A stretch of 64,000 bases of DNA from Nesterenkonia marinintestina (GTDB lineage: Bacteria; Actinomycetota; Actinomycetes; Actinomycetales; Micrococcaceae). The DNA lies in NCBI RefSeq assembly GCF_025420485.1, contig NZ_JAOEFD010000004.1, forward strand, positions 1 to 64,000, read 5' to 3'. The notes beneath the pieces are model-generated. The model saw only the letters and a list, made by a program, of their open reading frames with translations, was not told where the DNA came from and did no database searches. Both the position numbers and the translations under genes were made by a program. This document shows, piece by piece, positions 33,057 to 42,061 of the stretch. How positions within the stretch are numbered: the first letter of the stretch is position 1; each line of letters begins with the position of its first letter.

Positions 33057-33088
33057 GCCTGAGACAACACCACACCTCCGTCCGACAT

Positions 33089-33106
33089 TCCTTCAATTTT
33101 GAAGGA
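33089..33106. promoter_or_regulatory. Palindromic operator-like site upstream of the LLM oxidoreductase
   Basis: TCCTTCAA-TT-TTGAAGGA has perfect 8-bp arms. It lies 33 bases upstream of the LLM gene start. The CCTTCA...TGAAGG core also occurs at 34059-34075 between lysG and lysE. Confidence 0.5.
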
Positions 33107-33128
33107 TACTCTGCCGAGGCGGGCCGGA

Positions 33129-34037
33129 TCACCGCAGCCCCCGGTCGGCCGCGCGGCGCACCGCCTCGGTCAGCCGGTCCAGCGCCGGTGTGGCCGTGGT
33201 CCACCGCTGCCAGTACAGGGTCGACTCGGCCGGCCCGATCTCCTCCAGCACGGTCAGCTCCTCGTGCGTCCCGTCCACCACGCCGTCGGGCATCATCCGC
33301 TCCGGGATCATCCCCCACCCCAGACCGCCGAAGACCGAGGCGTTGTAGGCCTCCACCGACGGGATCAGATGGGTCACCGGCGTCCGGTCCACCCCGACGC
33401 GGGACAGGCCCGCACGCTGCAGCGGATCCCGGACCGAGAAGTCCAGACGGGGCATCCGGGAGAGGTCGGCGACGCCCTCCCCGCCGGAGACCCCCGCCGA
33501 GGTGCTCCGATCGACCAGCTCGCGGGTGGCCACAGGCCAGTAGCGCATGGTCCCCAGCCGCGTGGAGCGGCACCCGGAGACCGGGGCCGGAGACTCCGCG
33601 ACGGCGGCGAGCACTGTGCCCGATCGAAGCAGCTGCTGGGTGTGGCCCTGGTCCTCCGAGACCACGTGCAGCTCGACGTCGTCCCAGGCCGCGGCCTCCC
33701 GCAGCACACCGATGAACCAGGTGGCCAGCGAGTCCGCGTTGACCGCCGCCGAGAGCGTGATGATCTCCTGCGGATCCCCGGCCGCTCGCAGCCCGAGTCG
33801 GCGCCGCGCGTCGTCCTCGAGCAGCACGATCTGCCGGGCCGTCCGCAGCAGGTCCGCACCGGCGGTCGTCGCCCGGACCGGGACCGTCCGGGTGAGGAGC
33901 ACCTGACCGACCTCGCGCTCGAGCGCCTTGATCCTCTGGGAGAACGCCGAGCCGGAGATCCGCAGCAGTGCGGCCGCGGCGTCGAAGGTGCCCTCGTCCA
34001 CGGCGGTGACGAAGGCCCGCAGGTGTTCGGTGTTCAT
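33129..34037 (-). CDS. lysG: LysG/ArgP-type LysR regulator
   Basis: The 302-residue protein has the ArgP-group HTH (FDAAAALLRISGSAFSQRIKAL, residues about 18-39, written here in part) and the effector domain with VNADSLATWFIGVL, characteristic of ArgP/LysG. These proteins activate the divergent lysE/argO exporter when lysine or arginine accumulates. The gene is divergent from lysE across a 75-base region that holds a 12-bp-arm palindrome. Length fits the family. The identification is strong because family, partner and arrangement all agree. Confidence 0.9.
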   Translation of the reverse strand: MNTEHLRAFVTAVDEGTFDAAAALLRISGSAFSQRIKALEREVGQVLLTRTVPVRATTAGADLLRTARQIVLLEDDARRRLGLRAAGDPQEIITLSAAVNADSLATWFIGVLREAAAWDDVELHVVSEDQGHTQQLLRSGTVLAAVAESPAPVSGCRSTRLGTMRYWPVATRELVDRSTSAGVSGGEGVADLSRMPRLDFSVRDPLQRAGLSRVGVDRTPVTHLIPSVEAYNASVFGGLGWGMIPERMMPDGVVDGTHEELTVLEEIGPAESTLYWQRWTTATPALDRLTEAVRRAADRGLR

Positions 34038-34042
34038 CCGAC

Positions 34043-34071
34043 CATCATATGAAGCGATCCTTCATATGATG
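34043..34071. promoter_or_regulatory. Palindromic lysG-lysE operator
   Basis: CATCATATGAAG (34043-34054) and its exact reverse complement CTTCATATGATG (34060-34071) flank a 5-base centre, CGATC. The site begins 6 bases from the lysG start and lies 42 bases upstream of lysE, as expected for an autoregulated divergent LysR operator. Confidence 0.75.
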
Positions 34072-34112
34072 AAGGATCATGAGCTGGTGCGGATGCTTCG
34101 GCGGGACGCAGG

Positions 34113-34880
34113 ATGGCCTGTGTGACCATCATCCTCACCGGCTTCATCACCTGCCTGGCCCTCATCGTCGCCGTCGGACCGCAGTCCGCCTGGCAGCTGC
34201 GCCAGGGGCTCCGTCGTGACCGCGTGGGCCTGGCCCTCGTGGTGTCCTGGGTCGCCGACACCGCGCTCGTGGTGATGGGCACCGCCGGGGTGGGCATCAT
34301 CCTCGACGGCGCCCCGTGGCTGCTGGAGGCCCTGCGCTGGCTGGGAGCGGCCTACCTGCTGTGGTTCGCCGCCCGGTCCTTCCGGGCCGCCTTCGGTCCG
34401 CAGGAGGCCCAGACGCTGACGATCGACGTCGACACCGACGACGCCGCCCTGCTGGCCACCGGATCGATGCCGGTGGTCGACGCCGTCGGTTCCGAGGCGA
34501 CCGCCGCCGGCTCCGACGGGAACGTTCGGGGCAGGGCCGAGACTCAGACGCGGCGACGGGCCGGCCGCCCGACGCACCCCGGCAGGTCTTCGGTGCGGAC
34601 CGTGGTGCTGATGGGCATCAGCGTGAGCATGCTCAACCCGCACGCCTGGGTGGACACCCTGGTCGTCCTCGGCGCCATGGCGAACTCCTTCGGCGCGGAC
34701 CGGTGGCTCTTCGCCGCCGGCATCGCCCTCGCCTCGCTCCTCTGGTTCACGCTGCTGCTCTACGGCGGCTCGCTGCTCTCCCGATGGCTCTCCAGCCCCC
34801 GCGTGTGGAAGGGAATCGACGTCGCCGTCGGCGTCACGATGATCGTGGTCGCCGGGCTGCTGATCATCCGAGGGCTCTGA
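34113..34880 (+). CDS. lysE: LysE/ArgO basic amino acid exporter
   Basis: The 255-residue protein has six hydrophobic helices. The LysE signature GFITCLALIVAVGPQSAWQL is at residues about 10-29, and NPHAWVDTLV is in the second half. The hydrophilic loop between the halves (about residues 95-155) is longer than in C. glutamicum LysE and includes an Arg-rich stretch. It exports L-lysine and L-arginine, protecting the cell from overload, for example during growth on peptides. A GTG at 34122 is an alternative start with AGGA upstream. Its last 17 bases overlap the convergent oxidoreductase gene. Confidence 0.9.
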   Translation: MACVTIILTGFITCLALIVAVGPQSAWQLRQGLRRDRVGLALVVSWVADTALVVMGTAGVGIILDGAPWLLEALRWLGAAYLLWFAARSFRAAFGPQEAQTLTIDVDTDDAALLATGSMPVVDAVGSEATAAGSDGNVRGRAETQTRRRAGRPTHPGRSSVRTVVLMGISVSMLNPHAWVDTLVVLGAMANSFGADRWLFAAGIALASLLWFTLLLYGGSLLSRWLSSPRVWKGIDVAVGVTMIVVAGLLIIRGL

Positions 34881-36417
34881 GCGGACCACCGTCGCGGGCG
34901 AGGTCGCCGAGGACCTGACCGGCCGCGCCCCAGCCGCACATCCCGTGCGCCCCGCCGCCGGGCGGGGTCGACGCCGAGCACAGGTACAGACCCCGACCCA
35001 TGCGGTAGGGGGCGGTCAGCGAGGCGGGCCGGCGCACCAGCTGGCCCGGGGTGGGCACCCCGCCGCTGAGCGAGCCGCCCGCCAGGTTCGGGTTCCACCG
35101 CTCCAGCTCCCCGGGCGACCAGATCCTGCGCTCCAGGATCCGGTCGGCCAGGCCCGGGGCCTGGGCCGCGATCTCCTGCTCGATCATCCGGGCGGCCCGC
35201 ACGACGCCGACTCCCTCCAGACCGGCGGGCACGTGGGCGTACGACCAGCACACGGTGCGTCCGGCCTCGGCGCGGGACTCGTCCGCCGCGGCGGGCTGGG
35301 CGAGCAGCACGAAGGGCCGGGCGGGGAGGATCCCCCGCGAGACGGCCCGCTCCGAGGCGATGATCTGCCCGTGGCCTCCGCCCAGATGCACCGTGCCCGC
35401 CCGAGCCGTCTCGGCGTGCCGCCAGGGGATCGGCCCGTCCAGCAGCAGGTCGAGCTTCACGATCCCGGGCCCCGGCTCCCAGCTCCGCAGACGGGGGCGG
35501 AGCCGGGGGGCGATCTCCTCGCCGGCGATCCGCAGCAGCTGCGCAGGGGTGACGTCGCAGAGCACCACGTCGGCTCCGGTCTCGGCGCGCAGTCGGGCGA
35601 CGTCGTCCACCGGCTCGCCGGTGCGGACGACACCGCCGGCTCCGTGCAGTGCGGAGACCAGCGCGTCGACCAGGCCCTGGGAGCCCCCGCGGACCACCGG
35701 CCAGCCGACGGTGTGGGCGGCCAGGGCGAAGAGCAGTCCGAAGGCGGCGGTGCCGGGCAGCCCCAACGGCGCGGTGCTGTGGGCCGCCGCACCGGCCAGC
35801 AGGGCCCGCGCGGGTTCCTGGTCGAATCGGCGGACCAGCCGGGACAGCGGCGAGACGACCTCGGGCGCGCGGTGCAGCAGCGCTCCGATGTGGTCCGCGC
35901 TGAGCCGCCCGCCGGGGTCGCGGAGCAGGTGGCCCGGGGCGGTCATCGCGGCGCCGAGCAGCCGCCGACCCCGGTCTGAGGCGTCCCCGGACCCGATCAG
36001 GGGAGACATGAGCCGCCGCCAGGCCTCTCCGTCGTCTCCGAGCCCGCGGGCGGTCCGGTCCGGCTCGTGGTGGAGCAGCGCCGGCGGCGCCCCGTCGAGC
36101 CCGTGGGCCAGCGGCACCTGAGGGTGCGCCCACCGGAGTCCGTGGGCGGTGAGGTCGAGCTCTCCGAAGGCCGGGGAGGCGGCGCCGAAGGGGTGCACGC
36201 TCGCTCCGAGGTCGCTGAGCGCGGTCGGGTCGGAGCTGAAGAGCCGCCCGGAGCGCAGCGCGCCGCCGGGCTCGGCGGCGGCCTCGTGGACGGTGACCTC
36301 CCAGCCGGCCCGCGCCAGGCGGCAGGCGGCGGTCAGCCCGTTCGGGCCGGATCCGACCACTGCGGCGCGTCGGGCACGGTCGGGATGAGGGTCCGAGTCC
36401 TGCTGCGGAGGCATCAT
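34864..36417 (-). CDS. Phytoene-desaturase-like FAD-dependent oxidoreductase
   Basis: The 517-residue protein has an N-terminal FAD fold (AAVVGSGPNGLTAACRLARAG, residues about 18-38) with VHEAAAEPGGALRS. Its C-terminal cofactor motif is STPPGGGAHGMCGWGAAGQVL, of the CrtI/NAD(P)-FAD desaturase group. No carotenoid genes are nearby, so it belongs to the broad set of CrtI-like oxidoreductases of unknown substrate that are common in actinobacteria. It converges on lysE with a 17-base overlap. The start at 36417 (or the next codon, 36414) directly precedes the conserved domain. Confidence 0.82.
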   Translation of the reverse strand: MMPPQQDSDPHPDRARRAAVVGSGPNGLTAACRLARAGWEVTVHEAAAEPGGALRSGRLFSSDPTALSDLGASVHPFGAASPAFGELDLTAHGLRWAHPQVPLAHGLDGAPPALLHHEPDRTARGLGDDGEAWRRLMSPLIGSGDASDRGRRLLGAAMTAPGHLLRDPGGRLSADHIGALLHRAPEVVSPLSRLVRRFDQEPARALLAGAAAHSTAPLGLPGTAAFGLLFALAAHTVGWPVVRGGSQGLVDALVSALHGAGGVVRTGEPVDDVARLRAETGADVVLCDVTPAQLLRIAGEEIAPRLRPRLRSWEPGPGIVKLDLLLDGPIPWRHAETARAGTVHLGGGHGQIIASERAVSRGILPARPFVLLAQPAAADESRAEAGRTVCWSYAHVPAGLEGVGVVRAARMIEQEIAAQAPGLADRILERRIWSPGELERWNPNLAGGSLSGGVPTPGQLVRRPASLTAPYRMGRGLYLCSASTPPGGGAHGMCGWGAAGQVLGDLARDGGPLRALG

Positions 36418-36434
36418 GGACCCATCATCCCTGC

Positions 36435-37691
36435 TCAGCTCTGCGGGCCGCCGGTCACGGACCCGGCGGACAGGGCGGCGATGTTCCGGATGAACACGAT
36501 GAGCCAGGAGAACAGGATCGCGGCGGCGATGAGCTCCAGGGCGGTGAGGTTGTAGTAGCCGATGGGACGCCACAGGGCTCCCGACATGATCAGCGCTCCG
36601 GCCCACAGGTAGGAGACCAGGTAGAAGGCGCGCGGGAATCCGGGCAGCCAGTACGGCATGCCGAGCAGCAGGGCGAGGAAGCAGCCGGCGAAGCCGAGGG
36701 TGAAGGCCGAGTGGATCTCGTTGTGCACGGTGATCGGCACCAGCCCGACGCCGGCCAGGCTCAGCCCCATGCCGATCATCATCACCCGGACCATCATGAT
36801 CCGCGGGCGCGTCAGGTGCCGGATCAGTACGTTGCGATCCCGGTGCTCGTCACGCAGGTACCGGTTCCAGACCTCGAGGTCCCGAGTGATGAAGGCGCTC
36901 AGGGTGGTGATGATCAGCCCGGAGACGACCAGGGTCGTGTTGAACGTCCAGAACGAGGTCAGTCCCGCCTGTCCGGTGCCGAGCTCGGAGAACATCACGT
37001 GCCACCAGAACGGGTTCTCGGCGAAGAGCATCGAGACGAGCATCCCGGAGATCATGAAGACCGCCAGCAGGGTGGAGAGGCTGAAGGCGCTGATCCGCGC
37101 GGCGGAGTTGAAGGCGAAGTAGGCGGCGGCGGCTCCGACGATCCCCAGCAGCGCCGCACCGGCGATGGTGTCCACCGTCAGCCCGATGAACGCCTCCTGG
37201 AACAGCCGGAAGATGCCGATGGAGAACATCACGGCGATGGAGGCGTGGACCACCAGCAGCGCCACGGTGTCGGCGAGCTGCCGCAGCTTCGGCCGCTGTC
37301 CCAGCCACAGGTTCGCCATCCGGGTGTTCAGCGAGAAGCCCAGCAGGAACGCGAGTCCCGCGGCCACCCCGCCGACGACGGCTCCGTAGAACTGGATGGA
37401 CTCGTCGCCGGCCAGCGGCGGGCGGTGGTCCTGGAAGACGACGAGCCCGAGGAGGACTCCGAAGGCGGCTCCGACGATGGCGCTCCAGATGGCCCGCGAT
37501 TCGATGAGGACCTGCAGCCGCGCCCGGCTGATCATCTCCTCGGGGGTCCGCACGGCCGGGTGGGCGGCCTCCTCCACGGCGGCGTAGGCGGCCAGGCGGC
37601 GCGCCGAGTCGCGCCGGAGGGAGGCGCCCGGGCCGTCGTCGCGAGAGGGGTCGCGAGAGTGGTCGCGCTCGCGCTCCGGGCTCTCTGCCAT
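36435..37691 (-). CDS. Hypothetical multi-spanning membrane protein
   Basis: The 418-residue protein has a charged N-terminus (about residues 1-60, Arg/Asp/Glu-rich) and about nine to ten hydrophobic segments. Visible features include HNEIHSAFTLGFAGCFLALLLG near residue 325 (a His-containing helix) and a loop with ITRDLEVWNRYLRDEHRDRNV between helices. The overall plan recalls DUF998-like membrane proteins, but I am not certain. It starts 17 bases upstream of the oxidoreductase ATG, so the two may be co-transcribed. Function unknown. Confidence 0.7.
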   Translation of the reverse strand: MAESPERERDHSRDPSRDDGPGASLRRDSARRLAAYAAVEEAAHPAVRTPEEMISRARLQVLIESRAIWSAIVGAAFGVLLGLVVFQDHRPPLAGDESIQFYGAVVGGVAAGLAFLLGFSLNTRMANLWLGQRPKLRQLADTVALLVVHASIAVMFSIGIFRLFQEAFIGLTVDTIAGAALLGIVGAAAAYFAFNSAARISAFSLSTLLAVFMISGMLVSMLFAENPFWWHVMFSELGTGQAGLTSFWTFNTTLVVSGLIITTLSAFITRDLEVWNRYLRDEHRDRNVLIRHLTRPRIMMVRVMMIGMGLSLAGVGLVPITVHNEIHSAFTLGFAGCFLALLLGMPYWLPGFPRAFYLVSYLWAGALIMSGALWRPIGYYNLTALELIAAAILFSWLIVFIRNIAALSAGSVTGGPQS

Positions 37692-37838
37692 GGACGCCGT
37701 CCTCCCCTCGCATGCGTCTGGGGCCGCCGCACGGAGCCTCGGCGGGGCCCGGGCGACCGGTCACTCAGTCTACGACCACCGCGGCAGTCTCGGGCGACGT
37801 CGGGCCGATGTCCAGCAGACCTCCGTAGACTCGCGACC

Positions 37839-38420
37839 ATGGTTGATCACAGCGAAGACCACACCGAGCACGATGCCCGGCACGACGCCGAGCGCAACGC
37901 CGAGCACAGCACTGAGCAGAGCCGCGAGCACGATGCCGGGGTCAAGCCCCGCCGACTGAACAGGGGGCCGCACACCGTGGCCTACCAGGTGACGGTCCCG
38001 GTGCGGGCCGAGAGGCTCTTCGAGATCATCGTCGACCCGCACCGTCACCATGAGCTCGACGGGTCCGGCACGGTGCGCGACACCGCCGTGGGACCGCGTC
38101 GGGTCTATGAGGGCGATCGGTTCCGTGTGGACATGCGGAAGTTCGGGATCCCGTACGCCCTGACCATGCGCGTGACCGAGGTGGTGGACGGCCGCGTCGT
38201 CGAGTGGCGGCACCCGGCCGGTCATCAGTGGCGCTGGGAGCTGGACCCCACCGACGACGGGTCCACGGTGGTGACGGAGAGCTACGATGCCTCCGGTCAG
38301 CACGACCTGGTCCGTCGGGGGCTCGAGCTGCTGCGCGTGCCGGCCGACAACGCCAACGGCATCAAGTCCTCGCTGCAGAAGATCCGCGATCACTGGTCCG
38401 AATCCGATCCCTCGGCCTGA
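37839..38420 (+). CDS. SRPBCC-family (polyketide cyclase/START-like) protein with His/Glu-rich N-terminus
   Basis: The 193-residue protein begins with about 33 residues rich in His, Glu and Asp (seven to eight His, including HTEHDARHDAERNAEH), then an SRPBCC fold. The fold shows TVPVRAERLFEIIVDPHRHHELDG, YALTMRVTEVVDGRVVEW and a C-terminal helix with LVRRGLELLRVPADNANG. Such domains bind hydrophobic ligands in a cavity. The His-rich extension could bind metal ions, but no partner suggests which. ATG 37839 is the first start that excludes upstream antisense sequence. Function unknown. Confidence 0.75.
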   Translation: MVDHSEDHTEHDARHDAERNAEHSTEQSREHDAGVKPRRLNRGPHTVAYQVTVPVRAERLFEIIVDPHRHHELDGSGTVRDTAVGPRRVYEGDRFRVDMRKFGIPYALTMRVTEVVDGRVVEWRHPAGHQWRWELDPTDDGSTVVTESYDASGQHDLVRRGLELLRVPADNANGIKSSLQKIRDHWSESDPSA

Positions 38421-38606
38421 CCCAGGACCGATTCCGGACTCGGACCTGTGCCGAATACGACGCGAGATGTCGTGCAGACATCCGAAAGGTGGAATAATCC
38501 CAGGTGAACGCGCTGACGGCCCGTCCGTCGTCGCATCTTCACACCGTGCGTCCCCGGCCTGCGACGTGGCAGTCCGGCGGATCACTCGACCTTCTCAGGA
38601 GAGCCG

Positions 38607-39461
38607 TTGTTCCACGCTGATCTGAACCGCACCCTGGTCGTCGCCGCCGATCTGCTCAACACCTCCGAGGGGGCCCGCAGCGGATCCCCCTCCCCCGACG
38701 AGCTCACCACCGTCGAGTCTCTGCGCTCCTTCGTCGGCGAACGGGAGGCCCAGCAGTGGCCCGTCGGACGCCTCGACCGGGCCCAGCTCGAACGCGTCCT
38801 CGCGCTTCGAGACACCCTGCACGCTATCTGGTCGGCGACTCCGCTGGACGCCGAGAAGGACCTGACGACGCTGAACGGTCTGCTCGAGGGCGTCGGATTC
38901 ACCCTGACCACCGGTGAGGGTGACGGCGGGGACTCCGAGGTCCACGCCGCCCCGGTGCCCGTCAGCCGTGAGCTGGCCGATGTGATGACCGCGCAGATCG
39001 CCTATGCGCTGTCCCAGCTGGTCATCCTCGACGAGTCGGCACGGCTGCGCACCTGCCGCGGCGAGGACTGTGAGGCGAAGATCGTGGACCTGACCCGCAA
39101 CCGGTCCAAGCTGTTCTGCGACTTCGGCAACTGCGCGAACCGGGCCCATGTGCGCGCCTACCGGGCCCGCAAGGCCGCCGAGCGGGAGGCGGCACGACGC
39201 AGCGACAAGTCCGCACCGGCGGACGAGGAGCGCCTGGCCAAGCCCAGCGCCAAGGACAAGGCCGCGCAGCTCGACGAGCCCACTTCGGAGTCGGCGGTCG
39301 CGGCCAAGGAGTTCCGCAGCCGCATGCGCGACGAGCTGATGGACTCCCGCGCCAAGCAGGACAAGAAGAAGGACAAGAAGAAAAAGAAGAAGAAGGCCGA
39401 CAAGAAGAAGGATGGGAAGAAGAAGGACGGCAAGAAGTCCGAGAAGAAGTCCTCGAAGTGA
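38607..39461 (+). CDS. CGNR zinc-finger (ABATE-type) regulator with poly-Lys tail
   Basis: The 284-residue protein starts at TTG 38607 with AGGAGA upstream. The N-terminal ABATE-like helical domain (about residues 1-140) is followed by a CGNR zinc finger: RTCRGEDCEAK...RSKLFCDFGNCANRAHVRAYR near residues 151-190, with four Cys. These proteins are presumed DNA- or RNA-binding regulators in actinobacteria. Unusually, about 60 C-terminal residues are almost only Lys, Asp, Gly and Ser (KKDKKKKKKKADKKKDGKK), likely disordered and nucleic-acid-binding. The regulatory target is unknown. Confidence 0.85.
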   Translation: MFHADLNRTLVVAADLLNTSEGARSGSPSPDELTTVESLRSFVGEREAQQWPVGRLDRAQLERVLALRDTLHAIWSATPLDAEKDLTTLNGLLEGVGFTLTTGEGDGGDSEVHAAPVPVSRELADVMTAQIAYALSQLVILDESARLRTCRGEDCEAKIVDLTRNRSKLFCDFGNCANRAHVRAYRARKAAEREAARRSDKSAPADEERLAKPSAKDKAAQLDEPTSESAVAAKEFRSRMRDELMDSRAKQDKKKDKKKKKKKADKKKDGKKKDGKKSEKKSSK

Positions 39462-39478
39462 GCACGTGCTGCGCCCGG

Positions 39479-39871
39479 TCAGTCCTCCGGGTCGGCGCGG
39501 CGCCCGTACTGGGGCTCGTCCTCGCCTGACTCTCGCGCCTCCTGGGCGCGCTTCTGAGCGGCCTTCCGACGCCGCTCGGCCACCTGCCGTCGGTACAGCT
39601 CCTCCGAGTCGCGGTTGACCCCCGAGCCCTGGGCGAGGTGGTCCGGGTTCTCCCGGGAGGCCAGCTGCAGCATCGAGACCACGAGCAGCGAGACGATGAA
39701 GGCGATGCCGCCGGCGATGAGCCCCAGATCCAGCCGAGCCTCGTTATCGGTCCCGCCGGTGGCGGCGATGAGTGTGACGAACCCGGCCACGAATCCGAGG
39801 GCGGCCGAGAAGATCAGCGGAGCCTTCACGGTCTCGATGAGAGACCGCCGCTCCTTCTCGTCCTCTGCCAA
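39479..39871 (-). CDS. Hypothetical small membrane protein
   Basis: The 130-residue protein has two hydrophobic segments, about residues 17-38 and 47-70. A long charged C-terminal tail follows, including a basic helix (LYRRQVAERRRKAAQKRAQEA, residues about 92-112) and an acidic end. I recognise no family. It is convergent with the CGNR gene, 17 bases apart. Small proteins of this shape are often membrane-associated scaffolds, but nothing in the context identifies a role. Confidence 0.65.
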   Translation of the reverse strand: MAEDEKERRSLIETVKAPLIFSAALGFVAGFVTLIAATGGTDNEARLDLGLIAGGIAFIVSLLVVSMLQLASRENPDHLAQGSGVNRDSEELYRRQVAERRRKAAQKRAQEARESGEDEPQYGRRADPED

Positions 39872-40073
39872 CAGAATCCTCGTCCCTTTCGAGTCCCCGA
39901 GTGGTCGCTCACCCGATCGGGGAGCGTGCGCGGCGCGCTGAGCGCCCGAGCCAGTCTACGCCGTCCGCCTGAGCACCGGCGAACCGTCGCGGCCCTGTGA
40001 CGACCGACGACGGCCGACCGACCGTGCGACGGCGCAGGAGAGGCTCAGGGACGGCGCGCGAGCTGCGGCGCCC

Positions 40074-40631
40074 TCAGCCGCGCTTGGCGTCGTGGACCAG
40101 CCCCGCACCGCTGATCAGCAGCAGCACCGCCATCACGATGACCCCGGTGCCGGCCATGCCGAGCACCCCGTGGACGTCGAGCCCCATCCCGGCCAGCAGT
40201 CCGACGCCGGTGAGCGCTCCCACCCCGCCGAGCACCATCTGGTCGCGTGCCGGGACGAACTCCCGGCGGCCTCGGATCCCGGCGACGAGCTCGGCGACGC
40301 CCATGGCCAGGAATCCCACCGCGGCCACCACGGCGGCCGCCGTCGTCGTGCCCACGAAGACCGCGGCCACGCCGGAGAGCACCCAGGCGGCCGCGCCGAA
40401 GGCCAGCGGGCCCCGCACGGAGTCGGGGACGACGCCGACGTCCTTGGCGTAGTCCCAGACGGCGGAGGCTCCGATGACGAAGTACGCCGCCAACGAGAAC
40501 TTCAGCAGGGTCAGCGTCTCGTCCTGCCAGAAGATCGCCACGACGGCGAACAGTGCGGTCACCACGGCACGGACCCAGACCGGCCGGATCAGGGCCTCGG
40601 CCGTCGGGGCGGGGGTTCTCTTCACAGCCAC
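40074..40631 (-). CDS. Hypothetical membrane protein (HdeD/DUF308-like)
   Basis: The 185-residue protein has about five to six hydrophobic helices in a repeated pattern, such as AAYFVIGASAVWDYAKDVGVVP and FLAMGVAELVAGIRGRREFVP. The second is the typical G-x-x-E-L-x-x-G-I-R-G/GxR motif of HdeD-like DUF308 proteins. HdeD is acid-stress-linked in E. coli, but actinobacterial relatives are uncharacterised. It is flanked by a 202-base gap on the right-hand gene side with no clear signal. Function unknown. Confidence 0.65.
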   Translation of the reverse strand: MAVKRTPAPTAEALIRPVWVRAVVTALFAVVAIFWQDETLTLLKFSLAAYFVIGASAVWDYAKDVGVVPDSVRGPLAFGAAAWVLSGVAAVFVGTTTAAAVVAAVGFLAMGVAELVAGIRGRREFVPARDQMVLGGVGALTGVGLLAGMGLDVHGVLGMAGTGVIVMAVLLLISGAGLVHDAKRG

Positions 40632-40711
40632 ACGGGGATTCTACTCATCACGGATCCGCCGGCCTGACCGGGTGTGACGGCCGGCACCGGACCCGAGCCG
40701 GGCGTGGACCC

Positions 40712-42061
40712 TCACCTCTGCTCGCCGAGCACCATCCAGCGGTCGCCGGCGATCCGGACGCCCAGGGTCAGGGCGCGGGCACCGATGAACACGACGGCGA
40801 ATCCGATCCACAGCCACACGATCGCCTCCGTGCCGCTCATCGACCGGTCGGCGATACACCACAGCACCGGCAGGTAGACCACCAGGTTCAGGATCCCGGC
40901 CAGGGCCAGGTACCGCACGTCTCCGGCGCCCATGAGCACGCCGTCGAGCACGAAGACGAACCCGGCGATCGGCTGGGAGGCGGCGACCACGAAGAGGGCC
41001 GCGGTGATCATCGAGGCCACCTGCTCATCGGGTGTGAACAGGCCGGCGCCGAACGGGGCGGCGAGCGCGATCACCGCGCCGGTGACCACTCCGAATCCGA
41101 TCCCCCACAGCGTCATCACCCGGGTGAGCGTCCTGGCCGTCTCCCGGCGCGAGGCGCCCAGCTCCTTGCCGATGAGCGCCTGGGCGGCGATGGCCAGGGC
41201 GTCGAGCACGAACGCCAGGGTGGAGAAGACGACGAAGGTCACCTGGTGGGCGGCCAGGGCGTCGTCGCCGAGGTCGGTGGCGACCAGCACGGTGGCCAGG
41301 ATGGCCGCCCGGAGGCTGGCGGTCCGCAGCAGCATCCACCATCCGACGCTGAAGGCCGCCTTCAGCCCGGCGCCGTCCAGGCCCAGTCCGACGCCCTGCT
41401 CCCGCAGCCGGGGCACCAGGATCCGCAGGTAGACCAGGGCCATCCCCCACTGGGCGACGGAGGTGCCGATCGCCGCCCCGGCCACACCGAGTCCCACGCC
41501 GTGGACCAGGACCACGTTGAGCACGATGTTCGCGCCGAAGCCCGCCGCGGCGACGATCAGCGGGGTCTTGGTGTCCTGCATCCCGCGCAGCACCCCGGTG
41601 GCGGCGAAGACCAGCAGGATTCCGACGAATCCCGGCAGCGACCACAGCAGGTAGTCCCACGCGAAGCCGTGCACCGCCCCGGTGCCTCCCATGGCGCGCA
41701 GCAGGGCTCCGCCCCCGAACAGGCCCAGCAGGGACAGGACCACGCCGAGGATCGCGGCGAGCCACAGTCCGTCGCGTCCGGCGGCCAACGCCTGTGCGAT
41801 CTTCCCGGCGCCGATGTACCGGGCGACGGCCGGCGTCGTGGAGTAGGCCAGGAAGATCATCAGCCCGGTGACCGTCTGCATCACGGTGATGCCCAGCGCG
41901 GCGCCGGCGAGCTCCTCGACCCCCAGTCGTCCGATGATGACGGTGTCGGCCAGCAGGAACGCCGGTTCGGCGACCAGCGCCCCCAGCGCCGGGACGGCCA
42001 GGGCGAGGATCTGACGCGGGAGCGGACGCGGGTCCCGGGTCCGGCTGCCGGAGGTGGTCAT
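40712..42061 (-). CDS. MATE-family efflux transporter (DinF type)
   Basis: The 449-residue protein has twelve hydrophobic helices and the MATE repeat features: LALAVPALGALVAEPAFLLADTVIIGRLG at the N-terminus (residues about 19-47) and PGFVGILLVFAATGVLRGMQDTKTPL near 172. The latter is the DinF-like GxLRGxQDTxxP motif. It exports drugs or metabolites using Na+ or H+. ATG 42061 overlaps the stop of the CPBP protease gene by 4 bases, so the two are coupled. Cargo unknown. Confidence 0.9.
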   Translation of the reverse strand: MTTSGSRTRDPRPLPRQILALAVPALGALVAEPAFLLADTVIIGRLGVEELAGAALGITVMQTVTGLMIFLAYSTTPAVARYIGAGKIAQALAAGRDGLWLAAILGVVLSLLGLFGGGALLRAMGGTGAVHGFAWDYLLWSLPGFVGILLVFAATGVLRGMQDTKTPLIVAAAGFGANIVLNVVLVHGVGLGVAGAAIGTSVAQWGMALVYLRILVPRLREQGVGLGLDGAGLKAAFSVGWWMLLRTASLRAAILATVLVATDLGDDALAAHQVTFVVFSTLAFVLDALAIAAQALIGKELGASRRETARTLTRVMTLWGIGFGVVTGAVIALAAPFGAGLFTPDEQVASMITAALFVVAASQPIAGFVFVLDGVLMGAGDVRYLALAGILNLVVYLPVLWCIADRSMSGTEAIVWLWIGFAVVFIGARALTLGVRIAGDRWMVLGEQR

